64,000 nucleotides of DNA, taken from contig CAVOGG010000004.1 of NCBI GenBank assembly GCA_963695175.1, positions 186,001 to 250,000 of the forward strand, in the 5' to 3' direction. This DNA is from Fodinibacter sp963695175 (lineage in GTDB: Bacteria > Actinomycetota > Actinomycetes > Actinomycetales > Dermatophilaceae). Both the position numbers and the translations under genes were made by a program. Shown piece by piece: positions 21,556 through 30,190 of the stretch (position 1 is its first letter; each line of letters starts with the position of its first letter). The notes under the pieces were generated by a model that was given only the letters and a program-made list of their open reading frames with translations, ran no database searches and was not told where the DNA came from.

Positions 21556-22029
21556 TCACTTCGGGTCGGTGGGAGCCTCGCTCGTCGGGGGCGTGTCGGT
21601 GACGTCGACCCAGGCGTCCGAGTCCGCCGTGCCGACAGGAGCGTCCGGGCCGGCGGGCGGCGCGGGCGGCGCGGCACCGGCATCGGGCTCGCTGCCCCAG
21701 CGTGTGCCCGCGGCCCAGTCGGGCGTCGCCGGGCTCTCGCGCTGCTCGGCCACCCAGTCGACACCGACGAGCACGCCGGTCTTCAGCTTCGCGAACGTGC
21801 GGTGGTACTTGCCGTCGGTCTTCTCGTCGACCTTGGCGCCGGCCCGGTCGAGCGTCCCCTCGACGCTGTCGCGGTGGTCGTGCGCGTAGTCGCCGGCCTT
21901 GACGGCGGCCTCGCGCAGGTAGTGGTCGGCCTTGTCGGCGAACTTCTCGAGCTTCGCGTCGATCTCGAGCTCGCGGACCTTGGCCTCGAGGTCGTGCAGT
22001 GCGGCTCGCAGCTGGTCGGTGGCGGTCAT
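21556..22029 (-). CDS. MT0933/Rv0909-like antitoxin-domain protein, no toxin nearby
   Basis: 157 residues from ATG 22029 with AAGGGGAC upstream. The first third is helical and charged (LEAKVRELEIDAKLEKFADK), probably coiled-coil. The middle (DHRDSVEGTLDRAGAKVDEK then TDGKYHRTF) resembles the MT0933/Rv0909 antitoxin family, and the last 50 residues are a Pro/Ala/Asp-rich tail. Classic members are ~60 residues and pair with an SRPBCC-like toxin; no toxin is adjacent, so this may be a domain reuse rather than an antitoxin. The assignment is tentative. Confidence 0.65.
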   Translation of the reverse strand: MTATDQLRAALHDLEAKVRELEIDAKLEKFADKADHYLREAAVKAGDYAHDHRDSVEGTLDRAGAKVDEKTDGKYHRTFAKLKTGVLVGVDWVAEQRESPATPDWAAGTRWGSEPDAGAAPPAPPAGPDAPVGTADSDAWVDVTDTPPTSEAPTDPK

Positions 22030-22207
22030 GGTGTCCCCTTCGTACAGGTCGGACCACACACGGTACGACGCTCCACCATGCTCAACTCCCCCCAGCAGCC
22101 GCCGTGTTCCCGCGTACGAGACAGCCGCACGTGCCACACTTCCCTTACCGCACTCGCAGCGTCGCGACCGGCAGCTCGGCCTCGTGGCGCCCGGACCAGG
22201 AGCCGTG

Positions 22208-23029
22208 ATGCTGGACCCGACCGACCTGCCCCCCGCCGACGGCGCGCACGCGCCGACGGCCTGGCAGGCGCGCCGGGAGTGGCGGATGGGGCTGGAGCTC
22301 GCGAACTCGGCGCTGCGCACCCGCGACCTGCATGCCTGGCCGCGGGGCGACGGGCACCCCGTCATCGTGCTGCCGGGCTTCCTCGCCGGGCCCGAGTCGA
22401 CCGCCTTCCTGCGCAGCCACCTGCGCCGCCTGGGCTACCAGGCGCACGACTGGCGTCAGGGCCGCAACCTCGGCGCCAGCCCGGCCCTGGCCGACAAGCT
22501 CGAGGACCTGCTGCTCGAGATCCACGACCGCTACGAGCGCAAGGTCAGCCTGGTCGGCTGGAGCGCCGGCGGCATCTACGCCCGCGAGATGGCCCGGGCC
22601 CTGCCCGGCCACACGCGCTCGGTCATCACCCTCGGCAGCCCGTTCCGCGGGCACCCGGCCTCCACCCGCGCGTGGACGATGTACCGGATCATGAACCGGC
22701 GCCACCTCGCGAGGATGTTCACCCAGGAGGCGCTGGCCCAACGCGCCTCGCCGCTGAGCGTCCCCACCACGTGCATCTACTCGCGCACCGACGGCATCGT
22801 CGCCTGGGAGTGCTGCATGTCCGAGCCGGCCCCGCAGACCGAGAACATCGAGGTGCACGCCACCCACTTCGGCTACGGGCACGAGTACGAGACGCTGCGC
22901 GTCATCGCCGACCGGCTCGCGCAGCCGGAGGGGCACTGGATGCCGTATGCCGGGTCGGCGCCCGCAACGTCCGCAACGTCCGCGACGCCCGAGCCGCCGG
23001 GCCACCAGGCGCAGGGCCGGGCGGTCTGA
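22208..23029 (+). CDS. Alpha/beta-hydrolase lipase/esterase
   Basis: 273 residues from ATG 22208, with AGGAG six bases upstream. The oxyanion region is HPVIVLPGFLAGPEST, the nucleophile elbow GWSAGG contains the catalytic serine, and an aspartate (YSRTDGIVAWE) and a histidine (THFGYGHEYET) could complete the triad. A low-complexity Ser/Thr/Pro tail ends the protein. It is only six bases upstream of a wax-ester/TAG synthase gene, so it probably acts in neutral-lipid turnover. No signal peptide is seen. Confidence 0.85.
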   Translation: MLDPTDLPPADGAHAPTAWQARREWRMGLELANSALRTRDLHAWPRGDGHPVIVLPGFLAGPESTAFLRSHLRRLGYQAHDWRQGRNLGASPALADKLEDLLLEIHDRYERKVSLVGWSAGGIYAREMARALPGHTRSVITLGSPFRGHPASTRAWTMYRIMNRRHLARMFTQEALAQRASPLSVPTTCIYSRTDGIVAWECCMSEPAPQTENIEVHATHFGYGHEYETLRVIADRLAQPEGHWMPYAGSAPATSATSATPEPPGHQAQGRAV

Positions 23030-23035
23030 CCGAAC

Positions 23036-24436
23036 GTGGCCGGATCCCGCTGGGCGTCACCACTGGACTCGATCTTCCTGATGGGGGAGTCCAGCCACAC
23101 CCTGATGCACGTGGCCTCGATGCTGCACCTGTCCCTCCCCGAGGATGCCGGCCCCGACTTCCTGACCGACCTGGTCGCCGCCCTGCGCAGCTCCCCGATC
23201 GAGCCACCGTGGAACATGCGGCTGCAGACCCGGATGCTGATGCGCCAGCCGGTGCACCGGTGGGTCGTCGACGAGGAGTTCGACATCGAGTACCACGTGC
23301 GGCACTCGGCACTGCCGAGCCCGCGCGGCGAGCGCGAGCTGGGGGTGCTCGTGTCGCGGCTGCACTCCAACCCGCTCGACTTCAGCCGGCCTCCATGGGA
23401 GCTGCACATCATCGAAGGGCTGTCCGGCAACCGGTTCGCGGCGTACATCAAGATCCACCACTCCCTCGTCGACGGCTACACCGGCATGCGGCTGCTCCAG
23501 CGCGGCCTGTCCCTCGACCCCGACGACCGCGAACACCCGTTCTTCTTCAGCCTCCCCAAGCGCAAGCGCCCACCGCGTGAGGCCGACCCGATCGGTGACT
23601 TCGCGTCGATCGTGCGCGGTCTGGCGTCGTCCTTCGGAACGACGCCCGCGGTCGCCAAGGCGCTCGTCGAGACCCAGCTGCACCGCGGACGCACCCCGAC
23701 CCGCGCGGTCACGTCGTACCAGGCACCGCACTCGGTGCTGAACAGCCGGGTCGGGCAGTCGCGGCGGTTCGCGACCCAGCAGTACGACCTGCGCCGGCTG
23801 CGCGCGATCGCCAAGGCGCGCGGCGCGACCCTCAACGACGTGCTGCTGGCGATCTGCGCGGGCGGTCTGCGCCGGTTCCTGGCGAACCGGGAGCAGCTGC
23901 CCGAGCGCCCGCTCATCGCGTTCATCCCGGTCAACGTGCGCCCCAAGGAGAGCGAGGGCGGCGGCAACGCCGTCGGGGCGGCCCTGGTGTCGCTGGCGAC
24001 CGACATCGAGGACCCGCTGGCCCGGCTCGCGACGATCACGGCATCCGCACGGGCGGCGAAGGACCGGATGCGCGGGATGAGCGCTGATGCCGTGATGGCG
24101 TACAGCGCACTGCTGCTCGCGCCGGCCGGGCTGCAGGTGGCCCGGGCGGTGAGCGGCCTCCCGCTGCCGGTGCCGACCACCCTCAACGTCTGCATCTCGA
24201 ACGTGCGCGGCCCCAAGGAGACGCTGTACTGGCGTGGGGCCCGGCTCGAGGCGACCTACCCGGTGTCCATCCCCGGGCACTCGATGGCGCTGAACATCAC
24301 CGCGCACTCCTACGCGGGGGCCCTCGACATCGGCTTCGTGGGCGACCGCGAGTCGCTGCCGCACCTCCAGCGCCTCGCGGTGCACACCGGCGAGGCGCTG
24401 GACGAGCTCGAGGCGGCGGTGTCAGCCCTGGCCTGA
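23036..24436 (+). CDS. Wax ester synthase / diacylglycerol acyltransferase (WS/DGAT)
   Basis: 466 residues, GTG start six bases after the lipase stop. The active-site motif HHSLVDG (HHxxxDG) sits near residue 142, preceded by PPWELHIIEGL. The C-terminal half has PLPVPTTLNVCISNVRGP and SMALNITAHSYAG, conserved in WS/DGATs. The enzyme esterifies acyl-CoA to long-chain alcohols or diacylglycerol, making storage lipid. It forms an operon with the lipase. Its last 15 bases overlap the end of the convergent VOC gene. Confidence 0.92.
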   Translation: MAGSRWASPLDSIFLMGESSHTLMHVASMLHLSLPEDAGPDFLTDLVAALRSSPIEPPWNMRLQTRMLMRQPVHRWVVDEEFDIEYHVRHSALPSPRGERELGVLVSRLHSNPLDFSRPPWELHIIEGLSGNRFAAYIKIHHSLVDGYTGMRLLQRGLSLDPDDREHPFFFSLPKRKRPPREADPIGDFASIVRGLASSFGTTPAVAKALVETQLHRGRTPTRAVTSYQAPHSVLNSRVGQSRRFATQQYDLRRLRAIAKARGATLNDVLLAICAGGLRRFLANREQLPERPLIAFIPVNVRPKESEGGGNAVGAALVSLATDIEDPLARLATITASARAAKDRMRGMSADAVMAYSALLLAPAGLQVARAVSGLPLPVPTTLNVCISNVRGPKETLYWRGARLEATYPVSIPGHSMALNITAHSYAGALDIGFVGDRESLPHLQRLAVHTGEALDELEAAVSALA

Positions 24437-24832
24437 GCCGATGTTCACCAGCCACGGGATGCCGAAGCGGTCGGTGAGCATGCCGAACTCGTCGCCCCAC
24501 GTCTGCTTCTCGAGCGGCATGGTGACGGTGCCCCCCTCGGACAGGCCCTTCCAGTAGCCGCGCAGCGCGTCGTCGTCGCCGCTCAGGCTGACCGCGAAGT
24601 TCGACCCGGGGGCGACCTCGCCCATGCCGGGGCCGGTGTCGGAGGCCATGATCGTGAACCCGTCGGGCGTCTCGAGCTGGGCGTGCATGACCCCGTCGGA
24701 GCCCTCGCCCTCCTGCCCGTACTCGCCGAAGGTGCTGATCGCGAGGTCTCCGCCGAGCACCTGCTGGTAGAAGGTCATCGCCTCGCGGGTGGTGCCGTTG
24801 AAGTTCAGGTAGGGGTTGAGCCGTGCTGGCAT
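24422..24832 (-). CDS. VOC-superfamily (PhnB-like) protein
   Basis: 136 residues from ATG 24832. The opening NPYLNFNGTTREAMTFYQQV and the pattern TPDGFTIMASDTGPGM, EKQTWGDEFGMLTDRFGIPW are typical of the PhnB/3-demethylubiquinone-methyltransferase-like group of glyoxalase-fold proteins. The biochemical role of this group is mostly unknown. Convergent with, and overlapping by 15 bases, the WS/DGAT gene. Confidence 0.85.
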   Translation of the reverse strand: MPARLNPYLNFNGTTREAMTFYQQVLGGDLAISTFGEYGQEGEGSDGVMHAQLETPDGFTIMASDTGPGMGEVAPGSNFAVSLSGDDDALRGYWKGLSEGGTVTMPLEKQTWGDEFGMLTDRFGIPWLVNIGSGQG

Positions 24833-24967
24833 GGTCGTCTCTCCTCGGGCGGTGGTCGCGGGCAGGTGGCGCCCGTGCCAACCGACGTTACGCCGGGGCG
24901 CCGACACCGTCACGGGTGCGGACCGGCGCCCTTGCCGTCGGCATCCGGGTCGAGGACGATCGAGCGC

Positions 24968-25414
24968 ATGACCACCGTCTTCGACGCCGCCGGTGGGGTT
25001 GCCGGGATGCTGGCCCTCGCCCGCGCCTGGCACGAGCGCTGCCTCGCCGACCCCGTAGCCGCCCACCCCTTCTCGCACGGCCTGCACCCGCAGCACGTCG
25101 AGCGCCTGGCCGCGTACTGGGCCGAGGCCCTCGGCGGCCCGACCACCTTCACCGACTCGATGAGCGACGAGGCCGCGGTGCTGCGGATGCACGCCGGCAA
25201 CGGCGAGCACCGCGAGCTCGACCGGATCGTGGTCGACTGCTTCGACGGCGCCCTGACCGACGTCGGCATCACCGAGCAGCCGTTGCGCGGCGCGCTGCAC
25301 GACTACTTCGCCTGGTCGACCGACCGGATGGGCCAGCACCCGGACTCCCCCGACTCCGTCGCCGACGACGCGCGCCTGCCGCACTGGGACTGGGACGGCC
25401 CGGTCACCCGCTGA
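24968..25414 (+). CDS. Group II truncated haemoglobin-like globin
   Basis: 148 residues from ATG 24968. It has the compact globin pattern LARAWHERCLADPVAAHPFS, HPQHVERLAAYWAEALGGP and a terminal YFAWSTDRMGQ. The PHWDWDG tail is common in actinobacterial 'oxidoreductase' globins. These haem proteins bind O2 or NO and may have peroxidase or NO-dioxygenase roles. It ends ten bases from the convergent DUF2237 gene. Confidence 0.85.
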   Translation: MTTVFDAAGGVAGMLALARAWHERCLADPVAAHPFSHGLHPQHVERLAAYWAEALGGPTTFTDSMSDEAAVLRMHAGNGEHRELDRIVVDCFDGALTDVGITEQPLRGALHDYFAWSTDRMGQHPDSPDSVADDARLPHWDWDGPVTR

Positions 25415-25423
25415 CCGAGGTGC

Positions 25424-25816
25424 TCACGGCTCCAGCGAGCTGAGGTCCTCGGGCACGTCGACCGCGTGCTGCTCCAGGGTGGCGAGCGGCACGATCCGCA
25501 GCACCGCCTCGTGGGTCGCCGCGAGCACGACCGGGGCCGCGACGCCCTCGGCGTGCGCCCGCGCCCAGTTGGCTGCCGTGACGCACCACCGGTCGCCGGG
25601 CACCAGGCCCGGGAAGCGGAAGGCCGGCACCGGCGTCGACAGGTCGTTGCCGATGGCGCGCTGGTGCTCGAGGAACTCGGCGGTCACCACGGCACAGATC
25701 GTGTGGCTGCCCAGGTCCTCCGGACCGGTGCTGCAGCACCCGTCGCGGTAGAAACCGGTCATCGGGTCGGTGCCGCACTCCTGGAGCTCGCCGCCGAGGA
25801 CGTTTCGTTCGGTCAC
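25424..25816 (-). CDS. DUF2237 family protein
   Basis: 130 residues from GTG 25816. NVLGGELQECGTDPMTGFYR at the N-terminus, C27-C28 (GCCSTG) and PGDRWCVTAANWARAH fit the widespread DUF2237 family. Function is unknown; the conserved cysteines suggest metal or redox chemistry. Confidence 0.88.
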   Translation of the reverse strand: MTERNVLGGELQECGTDPMTGFYRDGCCSTGPEDLGSHTICAVVTAEFLEHQRAIGNDLSTPVPAFRFPGLVPGDRWCVTAANWARAHAEGVAAPVVLAATHEAVLRIVPLATLEQHAVDVPEDLSSLEP

Positions 25817-25915
25817 CTCCCCAGCATGCCCCCGCCGCCGGCGGGCGGCGACTCCCTGCGGGCCCGGTCACACGCGGAGCACAGTCGTGGTCAGGAACGA
25901 CCCGGAGGAACGGTC

Positions 25916-26056
25916 ATGCCACTCGAGCACCCTTCTTCCACAGCGCGCGGCCCGGTGCGGCGCCGAGAACTTCAGATATCCCGTATCGCGCTGACCTGCG
26001 CGGGAGCACACTGGGGCGGTGGACTGGTACCTGGACCGTCGCGAGCTCGTCGGTGA
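25916..26056 (+). CDS. Possible 46-codon leader ORF upstream of the MetOD1 protein
   Basis: An ATG preceded by GGAGG with eight-base spacing opens a 46-codon frame (MPLEHPSSTARGPVRRREL...) that overlaps the start of the next gene by 38 bases. There is no homology I recognise. It could be a regulatory leader peptide or simply a chance start behind a good ribosome site. Confidence 0.2.
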   Translation: MPLEHPSSTARGPVRRRELQISRIALTCAGAHWGGGLVPGPSRARR

Positions 26057-27059
26057 CCTTCGTCGCGAGCTGGGCCGGTACCTCGAGCGGCACGCCGAAC
26101 CGGGCAGCGACGACCAGATCGCGGATGCCGAGCTCATCGTCTCCGAGGCCGTCGGGAACGCCATCCGGCACACCGGTGGCCCGGTGTGGGTCTCGCTGAG
26201 CTGGGCCACCGCGCTGCCCGTCCTCCAGGTCTACGACATCGGCCCCGGATTCGACTCCGCCGAGCTGGCAGCGGCAGCGGCAGGGAACCCGTCGGCATCC
26301 ACGGCCACCCCGGACCCCGGGACGACCGACGACGCCGCCCTCGACGCGATGATGTCCGACTCCGGCCGGGGGCTGCTCATCATCCAGGCCCTGTCACCCG
26401 AGGTGAGCGCATCGGTGCGGGCCAAGGCCGGGATGGTCGTGTCGGTCACCCTGCCGGTGCCGCGTCGGGCGACAGCCACGTTCAACCCACCGCTGCGGCC
26501 CACCAGCGTGCTGCCGGCGCTGGCCGAGGCCCGACCCGAGGGCGGCTTCGGCAAGGAGTCGTTCCTGCGCGCCATCGTGGTGCAGCTCTCGCAGGCGGTC
26601 GAGACCAACCACGGGCCGGAGGCCGCCGAGGCGGCGATCACCCAGGTGGGCACCGACGTCGGCTGGCAGATGGAGAAGGAGTACCGCCTCGCCAAGGACG
26701 TCGTGGGCGCGATGACGCCCGACCAGCTCGGCGACTGCTTCGTGCGCCTGAAGCACGCGATCGACGGCGGGTTCAGGGTCGTCGAGGCCACCCGCGAACG
26801 GATCGTCCTCGACAACACCCGCTGCCCCTTCGGCGACGCGGTGCTGCGCTCCCCGGCGCTGTGCCGGATGACGTCGAGCGTCTTCGGCGGGATCGCCGCC
26901 CGGAACACCCCCAACGAGGTGGCCGTGCTGCTCGAGGAGCGGATCGCCGTCGGTGACCCCGGATGCCGGGTGGTCGTCTCGCTCGTCCCGCCCTCGGACG
27001 AGGCGAGCGCCTTCGCCCACCACTACCGGGCGCCGAAGACGCCGGCCGAGAGCTCCTAG
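26019..27059 (+). CDS. Anti-sigma-type HATPase with C-terminal methanogen-output-like (MetOD1) domain
   Basis: 346 residues from a GTG. Residues 1-150 form a GHKL ATPase of the RsbW/HATPase_c_2 type: N-box EAVGNAIRHT, G1 DIGPGF, G2 SGRGLLII. Residues ~180-340 contain ITQVGTDVGWQMEKEY, VLDNTRCPFGDAVL and ALCRMTSSVFGGIAAR, matching the MetOD1 output domain. The usual RsbW role is to bind a sigma factor or phosphorylate a STAS anti-anti-sigma factor, but neither is adjacent. It ends tail-to-tail with the GAF-PP2C phosphatase: the two stop codons share the tetramer CTAG. Confidence 0.8.
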   Translation: MDWYLDRRELVGDLRRELGRYLERHAEPGSDDQIADAELIVSEAVGNAIRHTGGPVWVSLSWATALPVLQVYDIGPGFDSAELAAAAAGNPSASTATPDPGTTDDAALDAMMSDSGRGLLIIQALSPEVSASVRAKAGMVVSVTLPVPRRATATFNPPLRPTSVLPALAEARPEGGFGKESFLRAIVVQLSQAVETNHGPEAAEAAITQVGTDVGWQMEKEYRLAKDVVGAMTPDQLGDCFVRLKHAIDGGFRVVEATRERIVLDNTRCPFGDAVLRSPALCRMTSSVFGGIAARNTPNEVAVLLEERIAVGDPGCRVVVSLVPPSDEASAFAHHYRAPKTPAESS

Positions 27060-28853
27060 CCCAGCCGCCGCAGCCCCAGGGCCGCCATGTCGTCGTCGTA
27101 CGTGGCGTCGTGCACGGCCTCGACGACGTCGTTCACCCCACTGGCGAGTGAGTCCGCCGCCAGGCCGGGCACGGCCCGGCGCGAGGCGGTCCAGCCCGGT
27201 GTCGATGTCCTCGTCGCGGCGCTCGATGAGACCGTCGGTGAAGGCCAGCAGGGTGTCGCCGACGTCGAACGGGACGCGGAGCCGGCCGCGCTCGCGGGTG
27301 AGCACCCCGAGCGGTGGGCCGTCGGTGAGCGGCAGCCGCTCGACCGACCCGTCGCCGCGCAGCACGAACGGCGGTGGGTGACCGGCGTTGCCCACGAGCA
27401 GGTGGCCCGCTGTCGCGTCGGCCAGCACGTAGACCATCGTCACGAGCTGGTCGCTGCCGTACGCCACCACCATGCGGTCCAGGTGGTGCAGCACCTCCGT
27501 CGGGTCGGGGTCCACCGACGCGAAGGCCCGGGTGGCCGCCCGCATCTCGGCCATGGCGGCCGCCGCGGCGACACCTCGGCCCATGACGTCACCGATGAAC
27601 GCGACGTACCGCCCGTCCGCGAGCAGGAACGCGTCGTAGAAGTCGCCGCCGACCTCGGCGCGCCCGGAAGGCCGGTAGTGGCACGAGACATCCCACCGGT
27701 CGTCGCCCACCAGCGCCTGGGGCAGCACGGCGTGCTGCAGCTGTTCCGCGGCAGCGCGGGTCTGGCTGTAGAGCTCGGAGTTGTCGATCGCGGTGGCCGC
27801 GCGCCGGGCGAGGTGCTCGGCGAAGCGCACGTCGTCCTCCTCGTAGAGGCGGTTCTCGTCCGTGGACACCCACGAGATCACGCCGATCACCCGACCCCTG
27901 ACCCACAGGGGCACCAGGAGCGCACTGCGCAGCTGCAGCTCGCGGGCGATGCGCAGCTGCTCGGGGTCACGGCAGCCGGCGACGAGCATCTCGTCGGTGA
28001 TCTGGTGGATCAGCTCGGGCTTCCCGGTGAGCGCCACCGCGCGGGCGCCGCTCGGGCTGGCGGGGTCCGGGGGCCAGCGCTCCTGCAGCGCCACGGCGAG
28101 CTCGACCTTGCGGGGGTCGACGTGGGCGACGGCCAACCGGCGCACCTGCCCGTCACGCACGACGTCGATGGCGCACCAGTCGGCGAAGGTGGGCACCGCC
28201 AGTCGCGCCACCCGGTTGATCGTGACGTCCAGGTCGAGGCTGCTCGCCAGCTCGATGGAGGCCTCGGCGAGGAACTCCAGCCGCGCGGTCTGCCGACGGG
28301 CCACCACGGACGCCTCGATGCGCTCGAAGGCCTGGGCGCAGGTGTCGGCCATGATGTCGAGGAAGTCGAGCTCGGCGGGGTCGGGCGCGACCGCCCCCGG
28401 GAACGAGAGGTTGATCGCCCCGATCGTCCGCCCCGCCGTACGCAGCGGCAGGTCGACCACGGTGCGCTCCCCGCGGTCGATGCCCAGGTCCGGATAGGCC
28501 CGCCCGATGGCGGCCCCCCCGACCAGCACCAGCCGTCGGCCGGTGCGGATGGCGTCGGTGACCGGGGTCGCCATCGTCATGGGGATGAGCTCCCACTGCT
28601 GCGCCTCGCTGGCCGGCAGGCCGCGCAGCCCGATGACCCGCGCCTGGTCGCCCTCGCGCAGGGCGATGGCGGCGATCGTCGCGCCCACGGCATCCGCCAT
28701 GTGGTAGGTCACGATCTTCACCACGGAGTGCACCGAGTCGGCCGTCGTCAGCTCCCCGGTGACCCTGGCGAGGCGCGTGAGGCTCTCCCCGACCCGCTCA
28801 GCGATGCGGGCCGGGTCGTCGCTCATCCCGGGTGGGGCCACCACGCGGCCCAT
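27056..28853 (-). pseudogene. GAF-GAF-PP2C (SpoIIE/RsbU-type) phosphatase with a frameshift near its 3' end
   Basis: A cytoplasmic protein with two GAF domains (residues ~20-165 and ~180-350) and a PP2C/SpoIIE phosphatase domain (~370-590: GGDFYDAFLLADGR, IGDVMGRGVAAA, LLVGNAGHPPPF, LLAFTDGLIERRDEDID). Around 27172-27186 the frame shifts: one extra base separates GLDRLA from AVPGLAADSLASGVNDVVEA and YDDDMAALGLRRLG, the expected C-terminus, which ends at TAG 27056-27058. Without correction the frame runs on aberrantly to 26394. It may be a sequencing error or a real lesion; the catalytic domain is nearly complete. Start is ATG 28853 or 28826. Probable partner-switching phosphatase. Confidence 0.75.
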
Positions 28854-28958
28854 CGTTGCAGGTCAGCGCGGTATTTGTCGCTAGTTCATCTGAGGGGGGC
28901 CCGGAGGTCACCTCACGATGGCGTGGACCTGGCCTGTCTAAGGTTCGTGCAACGATGG
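28850..28958. promoter_or_regulatory. Divergent promoter region with an 11-bp inverted repeat, upstream of crtE
   Basis: CCATCGTTGCA (28850-28860) and TGCAACGATGG (28948-28958) form a perfect long-range inverted repeat spanning the gap between the phosphatase start and the carotenoid operon. The first arm overlaps the phosphatase ATG. A near-repeat TGTCTAAGGTTCG/TGTCTAGGCTCGG follows. Such spaced arms suit a regulator acting on both directions, but no carotenoid regulator gene is present here. Confidence 0.35.
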
Positions 28959-29041
28959 CGCACCGGTGTCTAGGCTCGGGTCAGCACACCAGTTCTGGTT
29001 GGGTCGATGCCCGAGGGGCGAAGGACGAGGCGGTTGAGTCG

Positions 29042-30190
29042 ATGAGTGCCGACGTGACCACTCTGGACCTCGACGCGCGCCGCCGCTCCCGCACGGTCGA
29101 CGGCACGCTCGGTGCGGTCGACGCCCTGCTCGAGGCGACCTTCGCGGAGCTCTCCGAGGCGTTGCGCCGGGCCGCGCACACCGGTGACGGCAGCTCGGCC
29201 GACGCCATGGGCGACCTTCCCGGGCTCGACCCCGGCCCGCTGGGTGTCGACCTCGTCGGCGAGCTCGCGGGCCGGGCCCGCAACCGCGGGAAGCGGCTCC
29301 GACCCGTGCTGGCCCACTGGGGCTGGGCGGTCGCCGGAGGTCGCGGCGACAGCCGGCCGCAGGTCGTCCGGGTCGCGGCGGCACTCGAGCTGCTGCACCT
29401 GTTCGCCCTGATCCAGGACGACGTGATGGACCGCTCGGCGTCGCGCCGTGGCCTGCCCACCCTGCACGTCGTCGCCGCCGAGCGGCATCGCGAGCGCGCC
29501 GGCCTGGGCGACGCCGCCCTGTTCGGCGACAGCGTCGCCACCCTGGTGTCCGACCTGGCCCTGAGCGAGGCGAGCATGCTCGTCGCCGGCACCGCGCCCG
29601 AGGTGCGCGCCGCCTGGCGGCTGATGACGGTCGAGCTCGTGGAGGGCCAGCTGCTCGACGTCACGCACACCGCCGGGCGTCGTCGTGACCTGCCGACCTC
29701 CCGGCGCATCGCCCGCTTCAAGAGCGGCCGCTACACGATCACCCGCCCGCTGCAGCTCGGCGCGCTCGTCGCGGGCGCCGACGCCGGGCTCGTGCGCCGG
29801 CTCGTCACGTGGGGCGACCTGGTCGGCGACGCCTTCGCCGTGCGCGACGACGTGCTCGGCGTCTGGGGCGACCCCGCCCGCACCGGCAAGCCCGCGGGTG
29901 ACGACCTGCGCTCGGGCAAGCCCACCGCACTGCTCACCTGGGCCGGGCAGCTGCTGCCCGACCACGCCCGCCCGCTGCTCGCCGCCTGCGACGCCGGCAC
30001 CCTCGACGACGCCGGGGTCCACGCGCTGCAGCAGGCGATGGTCGAGGCCGGCGTGCGCGAGCGCGCCGAGTGCGCCGTCGCCGACCTCGTCGCCCGAGCG
30101 CACCACGCCCTCGACGACCTGGACGTCGATCCCGAGGCCGACGCCGCGCTGCGCGACCTCGCCGACGCCATCGCCTGGCGGTCCGCGTGA
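29042..30190 (+). CDS. crtE: Geranylgeranyl diphosphate synthase (polyprenyl synthetase)
   Basis: 382 residues from ATG 29042. The first aspartate-rich motif is DDVMD at residues 126-130 (LIQDDVMDRS), the second is VRDDVLGVWGDP, and KSGRYTITRPL and GKRLRP are also conserved. It condenses IPP units onto allylic diphosphates to give GGPP, the carotenoid precursor, in the cytoplasm. It heads an operon in which each gene overlaps or nearly touches the next; its TGA overlaps the crtI GTG. Confidence 0.93.
   Translation: MSADVTTLDLDARRRSRTVDGTLGAVDALLEATFAELSEALRRAAHTGDGSSADAMGDLPGLDPGPLGVDLVGELAGRARNRGKRLRPVLAHWGWAVAGGRGDSRPQVVRVAAALELLHLFALIQDDVMDRSASRRGLPTLHVVAAERHRERAGLGDAALFGDSVATLVSDLALSEASMLVAGTAPEVRAAWRLMTVELVEGQLLDVTHTAGRRRDLPTSRRIARFKSGRYTITRPLQLGALVAGADAGLVRRLVTWGDLVGDAFAVRDDVLGVWGDPARTGKPAGDDLRSGKPTALLTWAGQLLPDHARPLLAACDAGTLDDAGVHALQQAMVEAGVRERAECAVADLVARAHHALDDLDVDPEADAALRDLADAIAWRSA

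Noticed and set aside
26394..27055. C-terminal extension of the phosphatase frame
   Set aside because: It is antisense to the MetOD1 gene and lacks any domain; the frameshift explains it.
28935..28975. Near-direct repeat TGTCTAAGGTTCG / TGTCTAGGCTCGG before crtE
   Set aside because: Three mismatches over 13 bases and no context; likely chance.
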